DNA from: CALBPI01 sp038524795
GTDB lineage: Bacteria > Pseudomonadota > Gammaproteobacteria > Steroidobacterales > Woeseiaceae
Assembly: GCA_038524795.1 (NCBI GenBank)
Contig: JBCBIJ010000007.1
Span: 186,001-250,000, forward strand
DNA length: 64,000 nt
Direction of reading: 5' to 3'
Positions 51,158 to 59,560 of this stretch are shown piece after piece. A program made the translations under genes and the position numbers. The stretch's first letter is position 1, and each line of letters opens with the position of its first letter. The notes below the pieces were generated by a model. The model searched no databases and had not been told where the DNA came from. It was given only the letters and a program-made list of their open reading frames with translations.

Positions 51158-54100
51158 ATGCAGAAGAAGAACTCGTCGCCCGCTCGCCGGATCCGTTCAC
51201 TGACCGCACTGGTCATGGCAGCGGGCTGCATTGCGTCGCCCCAGGCGCTCGCCGAAGGCTCGGCCCAGATCGGCATCAACCAGCCTTTGTTTGACGCCGA
51301 ACGCGCGTTGGACCGTGGTTTTGCGATCGACGCCAACTCGCAGTCTCTGTTTGTGGACATCACGACGGCCAACGAGATCATCAACATCTCGCTCTGCGGC
51401 AACGAGGACAGCGATGACCTGTTCATCGAGATTTTCGACCCAACCGACACGAGCGTTTTCACGCAGTCGCTGACCAGCGGCAACGTCGCCTGCAACGACC
51501 CCATGACCGCGCCCCTGACCAACCCGGCGCAGTACACGGCAACGACGACGGGCACCTACCGGATCATCCTCGAGAACACGAGCGAGACAGCTAACAACGA
51601 CAGCATCCTGCGTCGCTACGACGTGACGGTAACGCCGCCGGGCAGCACCGATAACCCCGACCCGACGATCGATGACGGTCGCCTGTGGGCCTACAGCTGG
51701 AACATCAACGCGGGCGCCTTCGACGTGTCCGCGGCCACCGACGCCGACTTCTACGCGCTCGTACCGGGTGGCCGACCCAACACGAACTACGTCTGGCAGC
51801 TCGACCTCAATAACTTCGCAGGCTTCGTCTACTACATCGTGGCCAACGACATCGGTGTGGACGCGCCGAATTCGGGCTACTCCACAGAACTTGCGGGCAA
51901 CGCCGTCACCTACCAGTTCCCGATCTACACGAGCGTTCCCGATGTGGCGTTGCCGCAGCCGGCGCTGCCGCCCGTGATCACGGACCTGCGCTTCATCGAT
52001 GATGCCGGCGTGGACAGCGGCATCTCGCCCGGCGACACCATCGGCGTTCAAGACACGGGCTTCTTTGAGTTCACATCTGACGTCGCCGGTACCTATGCCA
52101 TCACGATCGACGTGGACGGCGACGGTGTGTTCGGCAATGCCGGTGATCGGCTGCTGCTGGGGCCCGTGGCCGTGGGCGCCAACAGTGTCGCCTGGGACGG
52201 CACCGATGCGAACGGCAACACGCTGGGCGACGGCGTCTACAGCGCGCGCATCAGTGTGCGCATGGGCGAGTACCACTTTGTGGCCTTCGATGCGGAAACG
52301 AGTGGTGGTACCGAAGACGGTCTGACCATTTTTCTTATCGATGAAACCGACACGCCGCAGCCGACGCGCGTGTTTTGGGATGACGTCACGATTCTTGGCG
52401 GCGGTGCTGGCGGTACCACAACGCTGCCCGATGGTGAGCTCTCGAACACGAGCGCCGGACGCCACACCTGGGGCAATTTCTCGGGAACGGGTTTCGGCAA
52501 CGACCGCTTTATCGACACCTATGTCTACGGCTTCACGGCCACGACCTCGACACTGGTCTACGTGACCTCGGGCGACGCGCTGATCACGGGCAGTGACGGT
52601 AGCGTCAACATTCCCGACGTGACCGTGCTTGGCGATGCCGTTGCCGTCACCGTGACAGACAGCGACTTGAATAATGACGCAGGTGTCGTTGAGTCCGTCG
52701 GTGTCGACGTCATCAACACCACGACGGGCGAGATCGAGCAGGTCGTGCTCACAGAAACGGGCCCCAACACAGGTACATTCACGGCTGATGTGCCGACGAC
52801 TTTGGGCGCCGTCGGTCCCAACAACGACGGCACGCTCAACGCGGGCGAAGGCAACGGTGTCAGTGTCGACTACACCGACCAGATTGACGCCGTAGGTGCG
52901 TCGGTCGTTCGCACCGACACGGGCGTGCTGGGCACGGATACCGACGGCGACGGCGTCATCGATATCAACGACGATGATGACGACAACGATGGCATCCCGG
53001 ACACCACCGAAGGCGCTGGAGACAGCGATGGCGACGGCGTCCCGAATTTGCGCGATATCGACAGCGACAACGACGGCATCGTCGACAACATCGAGGCTCA
53101 AACCGAAGCGGGTTACGTCCCGCCGACGGGTACAGACACGGACGGCGACGGCATCGACGATGCCTACGACCCCGACCAGGGCGGCGCGGCACTGTCGCCC
53201 ATCAACACGGATGGTGCAGACCAGCCCGACTACCTCGATGACGATAGTGACAACGATGGCGTCGCCGATGCCATCGAAGGTTTTGACGCCAACAACGATG
53301 GCGTCGCCGACATCACGCCGGCGCCCGGCAATGCCGACGCCGACGGCGACGGACTCAACGACAACTTTGACACGACGACGGCACCCGATCCGCTCAACGC
53401 GATCGGTGGCAACGCACCGTTGCAAAACCTGGACGGTGATGCGAACCGCGACTGGCGTGACACTGACGACGACAACGACGGCACGGACACGTCGGCAGAG
53501 GGCGGCGCGGGCAACGACGCGGACGGCGACGGCACGCCGGATTACCTTGAGTCCGGGACCGATGACGCCGATGGCGACGGCACGCCCGACGAGCTTGACG
53601 CCAACGACAGTGACCCCTGCATTCCGTCACAGTTCGGCACGGGCTGCACGACGGACTCTGATGGCGACGGTACGCCAGATAGCGTGGAAGGCCCCACGGC
53701 CGACTCGGACGGTGACGGTACGCCAGACTACCTTGAGTCATCGATCAACGATGCCGACGGCGACGGCACCAATGACCAAGCGGATCCGGCCAACGGCGAT
53801 CCCTGCATTCCGTCCACCACGGCACCGGGATGCACGACCGATAGCGACGGCGATGGTCTGACCGATCCCGACGAAGCTGCGCTGGGCACGGACATCAACA
53901 ACCCCGACAGCGACGCCGACGGCATTCCCGACGGTGTCGAGACGGGCGGTGACGCGACGATCGATCCGGGTGAGACCAACCCGCTAGACCGCGACAGCGA
54001 TGATGACGGTCTGGCCGACGGTGTCGAAGACGCGAACGGCGACGGCATGCAGCAAGCGGGCGAAACGAGCCCAAGCAATCCCGACAGCGATAGCGACGGC

Positions 54101-57100
54101 ATCGTCGACGGCGTCGAGCTCGGCCGCGTTGCCGGCGTTGCCGATCCCGACGGCGCGGGTCCCATTGGCGGTACGGACGGTGCCTTCGATGGCGACGCTG
54201 ATCCGACCACGACCACCAACCCGCTGGCTGCAGATACTGACGGTGATGGCCTCGATGACGGCGTCGAGGACGCCAACGGTGACGGCCAAACGGTCAATGT
54301 GATTGGCGGTACGGGCGGCGCTGCGGGAAGCGGTGAAACCGACCCGGGCAACAGTGACACCGATGGTGACGGTCTCAGCGACGGCGACGAAGTCAACGCG
54401 ACGGGTCCGCTCACGGGTATCGGCAACACCAACCCGCTCGATACGGATACCGATGACGGCGGTGCGCTTGATGGCGCCGAGGTCCTGACAGACGGCACGG
54501 ACCCGACGCCGGGCAACGGTCTTGACGACGCGATCGACAGCGACGGAGATGGCATCTCCGATCCGCTCGAAGGCGTGCTCGGCACCGACCCCAACGACGC
54601 CGACTCCGATGACGACGGTCTTACCGACGGCGAGGAAGCGGGCAGCGATGGTGTGCTTGGCGCGGGTGAAACCGATCCGCTCGATGCAGACAGCGACGAC
54701 GACGGCCTGTCCGACGGCGACGAGGTCGACGGCACGGGTCCGCTCGCGGGCTACGGCACAACCGATCCGCTGAGCACCGACACGGACGGTGACGGCATCA
54801 ACGACGGCATCGAAGCCGGCGTGGCCACGCCAGGCGTTGCGGCTGGTGTCAGTGACGGTTCCGGCATCGCTTACGACGGCACGGCACCCGGCTTCACGGG
54901 CGACGCGGATCCGGCTACAACCACGGACCCGACAGATTCCGACAGCGATGACGATGGTCTCGACGACGGCGTTGAGGACGCTAACGGCGACGGCCAGACC
55001 CTCAACACAATCGGTGATAGCGCGAGCGCAGGCTCGGGCGAAACCGACCCGAACCAGGCGGACACGGATAGCGACGGTCTCGACGACGGCGACGAAGTGA
55101 ATGGCACGGGCCCACTCGCGGGCCTGGGCACCACCGATCCGCTCGACGCTGACTCCGATGACGGTGGTACGCAGGACGGTACCGAGGTGCTGGCCGATGC
55201 CACGAACCCGTTGTCGGGGAATGGCGCCGACGATGCGGCGGCCGACCCGGACGGCGATGGCCTTTCAAACGCGCAGGAAGCCGTACTTGGTACCGATCCC
55301 GATGACGCCGACACCGATAACGACGGTCTCGACGATGGGGCGGAAGTGGGCAATGACGGTTCACTCGACGCGGGCGACACGAATCCGCTCGACGCTGACA
55401 CCGATGACGACGGCATCGGAGATGGCGCCGAGACACTGGGCGCTGACGGCGTTGCCAACAACGGCGACGAAACCGATCCGCTAAGTGCGGATACCGATGA
55501 CGATGGCGTCAACGACGGCACCGAAATCGGCGTGACCACAGCGGTCGCGGGCGGCTCGAGTGACGGCACAGGCGTCGCCTACACAGGTACCGACACGGGC
55601 TCTTCAAGCTACGTGCCCGACGCAGACCCGAGCACGGTCACCGACCCGACCGATCCGGACAGCGATAACGACGGTTTGCTGGACGGTGTTGAGGACAGCA
55701 ATGGCGACGGCGCCACGGTCAATACGATCGGCGGCACGGGTAACGCGGGTTCGGGCGAGACCGATCCCAACAACCGCGACACGGACGGCGACGGCCTGTT
55801 TGACGGCGACGAAGCCGCCGGCACCGGTCCGCTTGCGGGCCTGGGTACCACCGATCCGCTCGACACCGACAGTGATGATGGCGGTACCGAAGACGGCATC
55901 GAAGTGCTGGCCGACGGCACGCTGCCTGTGTCTGGCAATGGTGCCGATGATGCAGCGGCCGACCCCGATGGCGATGGTCTGTCCAATGCGCAGGAAGCCA
56001 TCCTGGGTACGGACCCCGATGATCCCGATACCGACAATGACGGCATCGACGACGGCGACGAAACAGGCAATGACGCGTTTATCAACGCGGGCGACACTAA
56101 CCCGCTCGACGCCGACACCGACGACGACGGTGTCAGCGACGGGGACGAAGTCGCGGGCGCCGACGGTTTGCCGAACACGGGCGACGAAACCAACCCGAAT
56201 GCGGCTGACAGCGACGGCGATGGACTCAGCGACGGTCTGGAGACGGGCGTCACGACGCCCATCGCGCCGACCGTGAGCGACGTCAATGCCGTCCCGGTCG
56301 GGGGTACCGACACGGGTGCGGGTAACTTCACGGCCGATGCGGACCCGGTAACGACCACGGACCCGACGGATGCCGACACGGACAACGACGGCCTGCAGGA
56401 CGGGCTCGAAGATGCCAACCGTGACGGCGCCACAGCCAACACGATTGGCGGCACGGGCACGTCGGGCAGCGGCGAAACCGATCCGCTCAACGCAGATACG
56501 GACGGCGATGGCCTGACGGACGGCAACGAGCAGGACGGCATCGGCCAGCTCGGCGGCAGCGGCGCCACGGATCCGCTCGACACCGACAGTGATGACGGCG
56601 GCATCGATGACGGTGCGGAAGTTCTGAACGATGGCACGAACCCGACCTCTGGCAACGGCACCGACGACCAGATCGACAGCGACGGCGATGGCATCACGGA
56701 CGGCAACGACGCCGACCCCGTGGACCCCTGCGTGCCCAACTTCCCGGGCCAGGGTTGCGCTGACAGTGATGGCGATGGTGCCGCGGACTTCGGTACGCCC
56801 ACGACGTCGGTACCTGTTGAGCCCGATGCGGGGGCTGACAGCGATCCGTGCGTGCCCGACAACACCGTGGCCGCCTGCGACACCGACAACGACGGCGTGA
56901 GCGACGGTGATGAGATCGCCAACGGCACCGATCCGGCGAGCGGTGATTCTGACGGCGACGGCATCCCCGATGGCGTCGAGATGGGTGACACCGATGGTGA
57001 TGGCATCATTGACGCGCTCGACACCGACTCCGACAACGACGGAATTCCTGATGCCGATGAGGCGGGCCCGACGCCGGGTATGCCCGTCGACAGTGATGGC

Positions 57101-59551
57101 GATGGTCTGCTCGACACCGTCGATCCGGATTCGGACAACGACGGCATTCCGGACGCTGTGGAAGGTGGTACAGACACCGACGGTGATGGCACGCCGGACT
57201 ACCTTGACCCCGACAGTGATGACGACGGCATTCCCGACACGCTCGAGGACGATGTCGCCACGGGCGTCGACACAGACGGTGACGGTATCGATGACGGCTA
57301 TGACGTCGACACGGTGCCGGGTGCGACCGACACGGATGGCAACGGCGTTGCAGACAACGTCACGCCTATCGACAGCGACGGTGATGGTCTCCCCGATGTT
57401 CTCGACATCGACAGTGACAACGACGGTATCCCCGATACCGTTGAAGCTGATCTCGATGTGCTGGCCGACGGCGACGGTGACCAGATCAACGATGCCTTCG
57501 ACGTTGATGCCACGATGGGCGCCGACAACGATGGTGATGGCGTGGACGACACGGCCGAGTTGACCGATACCGATGGTGACGGCGCACCGGACTTCATCGA
57601 CCTTGACGCGGACAACGACAGCATCCCCGATGTGGTCGAAGGCGGCGGCCCCGACGCGAATGCCGACGGTCTCATCGACGACCTCGCCAACAACGAGGGC
57701 AGCATCGTGATGCCGATCGATTCGGACACCGATGGCATCGGCGACTGGCGCGAAACCGATAGCGACGGCGACGGGACACCCGACATTGCCGGCACGCCGT
57801 TCGGCCCGCTAGACGGTGACGGTGATGGCGTCATTGATGACATCACCGACAGTGACGGCGACGGCATCGCCGATGGCGCCGACCAGGCGGACGGCTTCGG
57901 TACCTTGCCCGACGCCGATGGCGACGGCATCCCTGATGATGTTGAAGGCAATGGCGACACAGACGGCGACGGCATCCCCGACGTCAATGACACGGACAGC
58001 GACAATGACGGCATCGACGATGAAACCGAAGCAGGCCCCGACGCAACCAACCCCATCGACACCGATGGTGACGGCTTGCCCGACTACATCGATCCAGACA
58101 GTGATAACGACGGGATCGATGATGAACTTGAAGGCGACGCTGACGCCGATGGCAATGGCGTGCTGGACCGGCTCGAGTCGAACGGTGAACTGGAGACCGC
58201 GGTGACGGGATCGGGTACAGGCAGCATCGGACTCGCATTCCTGTTGGCGCTGGGTCTCATGCTTGCGGTGCAGCGACGGCTGCACCGCCATGCGGCCGCA
58301 ACGCTCGTGCTGTTTGTGCTCGCGGTACCCGCGGCGCGCGCTGAGAAAGACTGTGCGCAGGCCATCGACGACGGTGACGACGCGGGCTGCTGGTACGTGG
58401 CTGCGGGGCTCGGTTACTCCTATGTCTCACCCGATGAAGCCGCCAACAACTTCATCCACGACGCTGATGAAAACCACGACTCGGGATGGCAGGTCACTTT
58501 GGGCCGCCAGTTCACAGAGCACTGGTTCGCCGAGCTCAACTACGCCGACCTCGGAGAGGCGGGCATCACCAACCGCAACCCGGCGATCGCGGCCGCGTTC
58601 CCGGATGCGGCGATCAGCTACAAAGTGCCCTCGCTTATGGCGGGCTACCGGCTGCGCACAGACAAGCGCGTGCGACCGTTCGGCAAGGTGGGATTGTCCA
58701 CCATCCGCAACAGCGGCTCGGGCGCGCCGATTCCCTTCGACAAGCAGAGCTCGATTCAGCTCGCGTTCGGCGCCGGCGTCGATGTCGATCTGGGCGACTC
58801 GCCCTGGTTCGTCCGCGGCGCCGTTGACTGGTACGACCGCGACGCCTGGTTCGCCGGCATCTCTGTCGGCTGGCAGTTCGGCGAGCGCGATCGCTCGTCA
58901 CCGCTCGCGGCCTTGCCGGTCGACAGTGACGGTGATGGTGTCTACGACGACACGGACCAATGCCCCGGTACACCCGCCGGCACCGCTGTGGACGCCAACG
59001 GCTGCGCGCTGCCGGTCGACAGCGATGGTGATGGTGTCCATGATGAGGCGGACGCCTGTCCCAGCACACCCGCCGGCACTGTGGTTGACGCCAAGGGCTG
59101 CGCCAAAGACAGCGATGGCGACGGCGTGCTCGACGGCGTGGACGCCTGTCCCGACACGGCCGAAGGCGCCGTCGTCGACAGCAAGGGTTGTGAGGTGATT
59201 CGAGAGAGCGTCGTAGAGATTCGCTTACCCAGCGTGAACTTTGAGACCAATTCGGACCGGCTGCTCTCGGGCGCCGAATCAGAGCTCGACGCCGCGGCCA
59301 AGACGCTCAAGAGCAACCCGTCAGTGACCGTCGAAGTCGCGGGCTACACCGATGATCGGGGCAACGCCGACTACAACCGGGGCTTGTCAGAGCGTCGCGC
59401 GCGCAGTGTTCGCAATGCGCTCGAGGAACGCGGCGTGCCACGCGAACAGATGACGGTGGCGGGCTACGGCGAGGACGATCCCATCGCGAGCAACGACACG
59501 GCGGAAGGCCGGGCGGCCAACCGACGTGTCGTACTACGCTTGACGCGCTAG
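51158..59551 (+). CDS. Giant calcium-repeat surface protein fused in frame to an OmpA-type porin
   Basis: This 2797-codon ORF starts at ATG 51158 with GGGAGAGG nine bases upstream; the frame is open from 51080. Order: signal peptide (cleavage after ALA32); beta domains to about 590, including a FlgD Ig-like segment (LLLGPVAVGANSVAWDGTDANG) and LTETGPNTGTFTADVP; thrombospondin type 3 repeats (Asp-x-Asp-x-Asp-Gly) from about 590 to 2343; an anchor TGSGTGSIGLAFLLALGLML (2350-2369) with the basic tail QRRLHRH; a second hydrophobic segment ending VPAARA2395. An OmpA-like beta-barrel follows (2400-2580, with GLGYSYVSPDEA and FGKVGLSTIRNSG), then three more type 3 repeats and an OmpA peptidoglycan-binding domain (VNFETNSDRLLSGAE, NRGLSERRARSVRNAL). 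It looks like two exported proteins in one frame. Confidence 0.9.
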   Translation: MQKKNSSPARRIRSLTALVMAAGCIASPQALAEGSAQIGINQPLFDAERALDRGFAIDANSQSLFVDITTANEIINISLCGNEDSDDLFIEIFDPTDTSVFTQSLTSGNVACNDPMTAPLTNPAQYTATTTGTYRIILENTSETANNDSILRRYDVTVTPPGSTDNPDPTIDDGRLWAYSWNINAGAFDVSAATDADFYALVPGGRPNTNYVWQLDLNNFAGFVYYIVANDIGVDAPNSGYSTELAGNAVTYQFPIYTSVPDVALPQPALPPVITDLRFIDDAGVDSGISPGDTIGVQDTGFFEFTSDVAGTYAITIDVDGDGVFGNAGDRLLLGPVAVGANSVAWDGTDANGNTLGDGVYSARISVRMGEYHFVAFDAETSGGTEDGLTIFLIDETDTPQPTRVFWDDVTILGGGAGGTTTLPDGELSNTSAGRHTWGNFSGTGFGNDRFIDTYVYGFTATTSTLVYVTSGDALITGSDGSVNIPDVTVLGDAVAVTVTDSDLNNDAGVVESVGVDVINTTTGEIEQVVLTETGPNTGTFTADVPTTLGAVGPNNDGTLNAGEGNGVSVDYTDQIDAVGASVVRTDTGVLGTDTDGDGVIDINDDDDDNDGIPDTTEGAGDSDGDGVPNLRDIDSDNDGIVDNIEAQTEAGYVPPTGTDTDGDGIDDAYDPDQGGAALSPINTDGADQPDYLDDDSDNDGVADAIEGFDANNDGVADITPAPGNADADGDGLNDNFDTTTAPDPLNAIGGNAPLQNLDGDANRDWRDTDDDNDGTDTSAEGGAGNDADGDGTPDYLESGTDDADGDGTPDELDANDSDPCIPSQFGTGCTTDSDGDGTPDSVEGPTADSDGDGTPDYLESSINDADGDGTNDQADPANGDPCIPSTTAPGCTTDSDGDGLTDPDEAALGTDINNPDSDADGIPDGVETGGDATIDPGETNPLDRDSDDDGLADGVEDANGDGMQQAGETSPSNPDSDSDGIVDGVELGRVAGVADPDGAGPIGGTDGAFDGDADPTTTTNPLAADTDGDGLDDGVEDANGDGQTVNVIGGTGGAAGSGETDPGNSDTDGDGLSDGDEVNATGPLTGIGNTNPLDTDTDDGGALDGAEVLTDGTDPTPGNGLDDAIDSDGDGISDPLEGVLGTDPNDADSDDDGLTDGEEAGSDGVLGAGETDPLDADSDDDGLSDGDEVDGTGPLAGYGTTDPLSTDTDGDGINDGIEAGVATPGVAAGVSDGSGIAYDGTAPGFTGDADPATTTDPTDSDSDDDGLDDGVEDANGDGQTLNTIGDSASAGSGETDPNQADTDSDGLDDGDEVNGTGPLAGLGTTDPLDADSDDGGTQDGTEVLADATNPLSGNGADDAAADPDGDGLSNAQEAVLGTDPDDADTDNDGLDDGAEVGNDGSLDAGDTNPLDADTDDDGIGDGAETLGADGVANNGDETDPLSADTDDDGVNDGTEIGVTTAVAGGSSDGTGVAYTGTDTGSSSYVPDADPSTVTDPTDPDSDNDGLLDGVEDSNGDGATVNTIGGTGNAGSGETDPNNRDTDGDGLFDGDEAAGTGPLAGLGTTDPLDTDSDDGGTEDGIEVLADGTLPVSGNGADDAAADPDGDGLSNAQEAILGTDPDDPDTDNDGIDDGDETGNDAFINAGDTNPLDADTDDDGVSDGDEVAGADGLPNTGDETNPNAADSDGDGLSDGLETGVTTPIAPTVSDVNAVPVGGTDTGAGNFTADADPVTTTDPTDADTDNDGLQDGLEDANRDGATANTIGGTGTSGSGETDPLNADTDGDGLTDGNEQDGIGQLGGSGATDPLDTDSDDGGIDDGAEVLNDGTNPTSGNGTDDQIDSDGDGITDGNDADPVDPCVPNFPGQGCADSDGDGAADFGTPTTSVPVEPDAGADSDPCVPDNTVAACDTDNDGVSDGDEIANGTDPASGDSDGDGIPDGVEMGDTDGDGIIDALDTDSDNDGIPDADEAGPTPGMPVDSDGDGLLDTVDPDSDNDGIPDAVEGGTDTDGDGTPDYLDPDSDDDGIPDTLEDDVATGVDTDGDGIDDGYDVDTVPGATDTDGNGVADNVTPIDSDGDGLPDVLDIDSDNDGIPDTVEADLDVLADGDGDQINDAFDVDATMGADNDGDGVDDTAELTDTDGDGAPDFIDLDADNDSIPDVVEGGGPDANADGLIDDLANNEGSIVMPIDSDTDGIGDWRETDSDGDGTPDIAGTPFGPLDGDGDGVIDDITDSDGDGIADGADQADGFGTLPDADGDGIPDDVEGNGDTDGDGIPDVNDTDSDNDGIDDETEAGPDATNPIDTDGDGLPDYIDPDSDNDGIDDELEGDADADGNGVLDRLESNGELETAVTGSGTGSIGLAFLLALGLMLAVQRRLHRHAAATLVLFVLAVPAARAEKDCAQAIDDGDDAGCWYVAAGLGYSYVSPDEAANNFIHDADENHDSGWQVTLGRQFTEHWFAELNYADLGEAGITNRNPAIAAAFPDAAISYKVPSLMAGYRLRTDKRVRPFGKVGLSTIRNSGSGAPIPFDKQSSIQLAFGAGVDVDLGDSPWFVRGAVDWYDRDAWFAGISVGWQFGERDRSSPLAALPVDSDGDGVYDDTDQCPGTPAGTAVDANGCALPVDSDGDGVHDEADACPSTPAGTVVDAKGCAKDSDGDGVLDGVDACPDTAEGAVVDSKGCEVIRESVVEIRLPSVNFETNSDRLLSGAESELDAAAKTLKSNPSVTVEVAGYTDDRGNADYNRGLSERRARSVRNALEERGVPREQMTVAGYGEDDPIASNDTAEGRAANRRVVLRLTR
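53976..56690 (+). repeat. Long-period tandem repeats (about 239 codons) inside the type 3 repeat region
   Basis: Beyond the 10-13 residue Asp-rich motif, the region repeats with a long period. The phrase PLD-x-D-(S/T)-DDGG begins at about 54437, 55142, 55859 and 56576, that is, at spacings of 705, 717 and 717 bp. Each unit also holds GNGxDD, a type 3 pair, GTGPLAG-x-GTTDPL, a Val/Thr-rich stretch, DADPxTTTDPTD and NTIG. A partial unit precedes (from about 53976). Protein phrases are conserved while third codon positions differ, so the copies are not recent. Confidence 0.85.
58205..58342 (+). other. Anchor-signal junction inside the giant ORF
   Basis: Residues 2350-2378 read as a GlyGly-CTERM-like sorting tail (Gly/Ser-rich motif, about 16 hydrophobic residues, then RRLHRH). 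Residues 2368-2395 read as a signal peptide: Met2368, basic stretch, hydrophobic core AAATLVLFVLAV, then a PAARA cleavage motif before Glu2396. The two share the hydrophobic and basic residues. An internal ATG stands at 58259, but I see no ribosome binding site before it. No stop codon separates the halves. Confidence 0.75.
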
Positions 59552-59560
59552 CGCGAGTAT

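Noticed and set aside
51197..53425. A 742-codon open frame on the minus strand opposite the giant gene (and similar long frames to 57192 and near 57300-58062)
   Set aside because: Repeated GAC/GGC codons on the plus strand leave few stops in other frames. The antisense products are Ser/Val/Pro runs without ribosome sites or domains.
52930..58190. Dense short DNA repeats that could suggest a CRISPR-like array
   Set aside because: The period follows protein motifs (Asp-x-Asp-x-Asp-Gly), the copies differ at third positions, and there is one open frame throughout.
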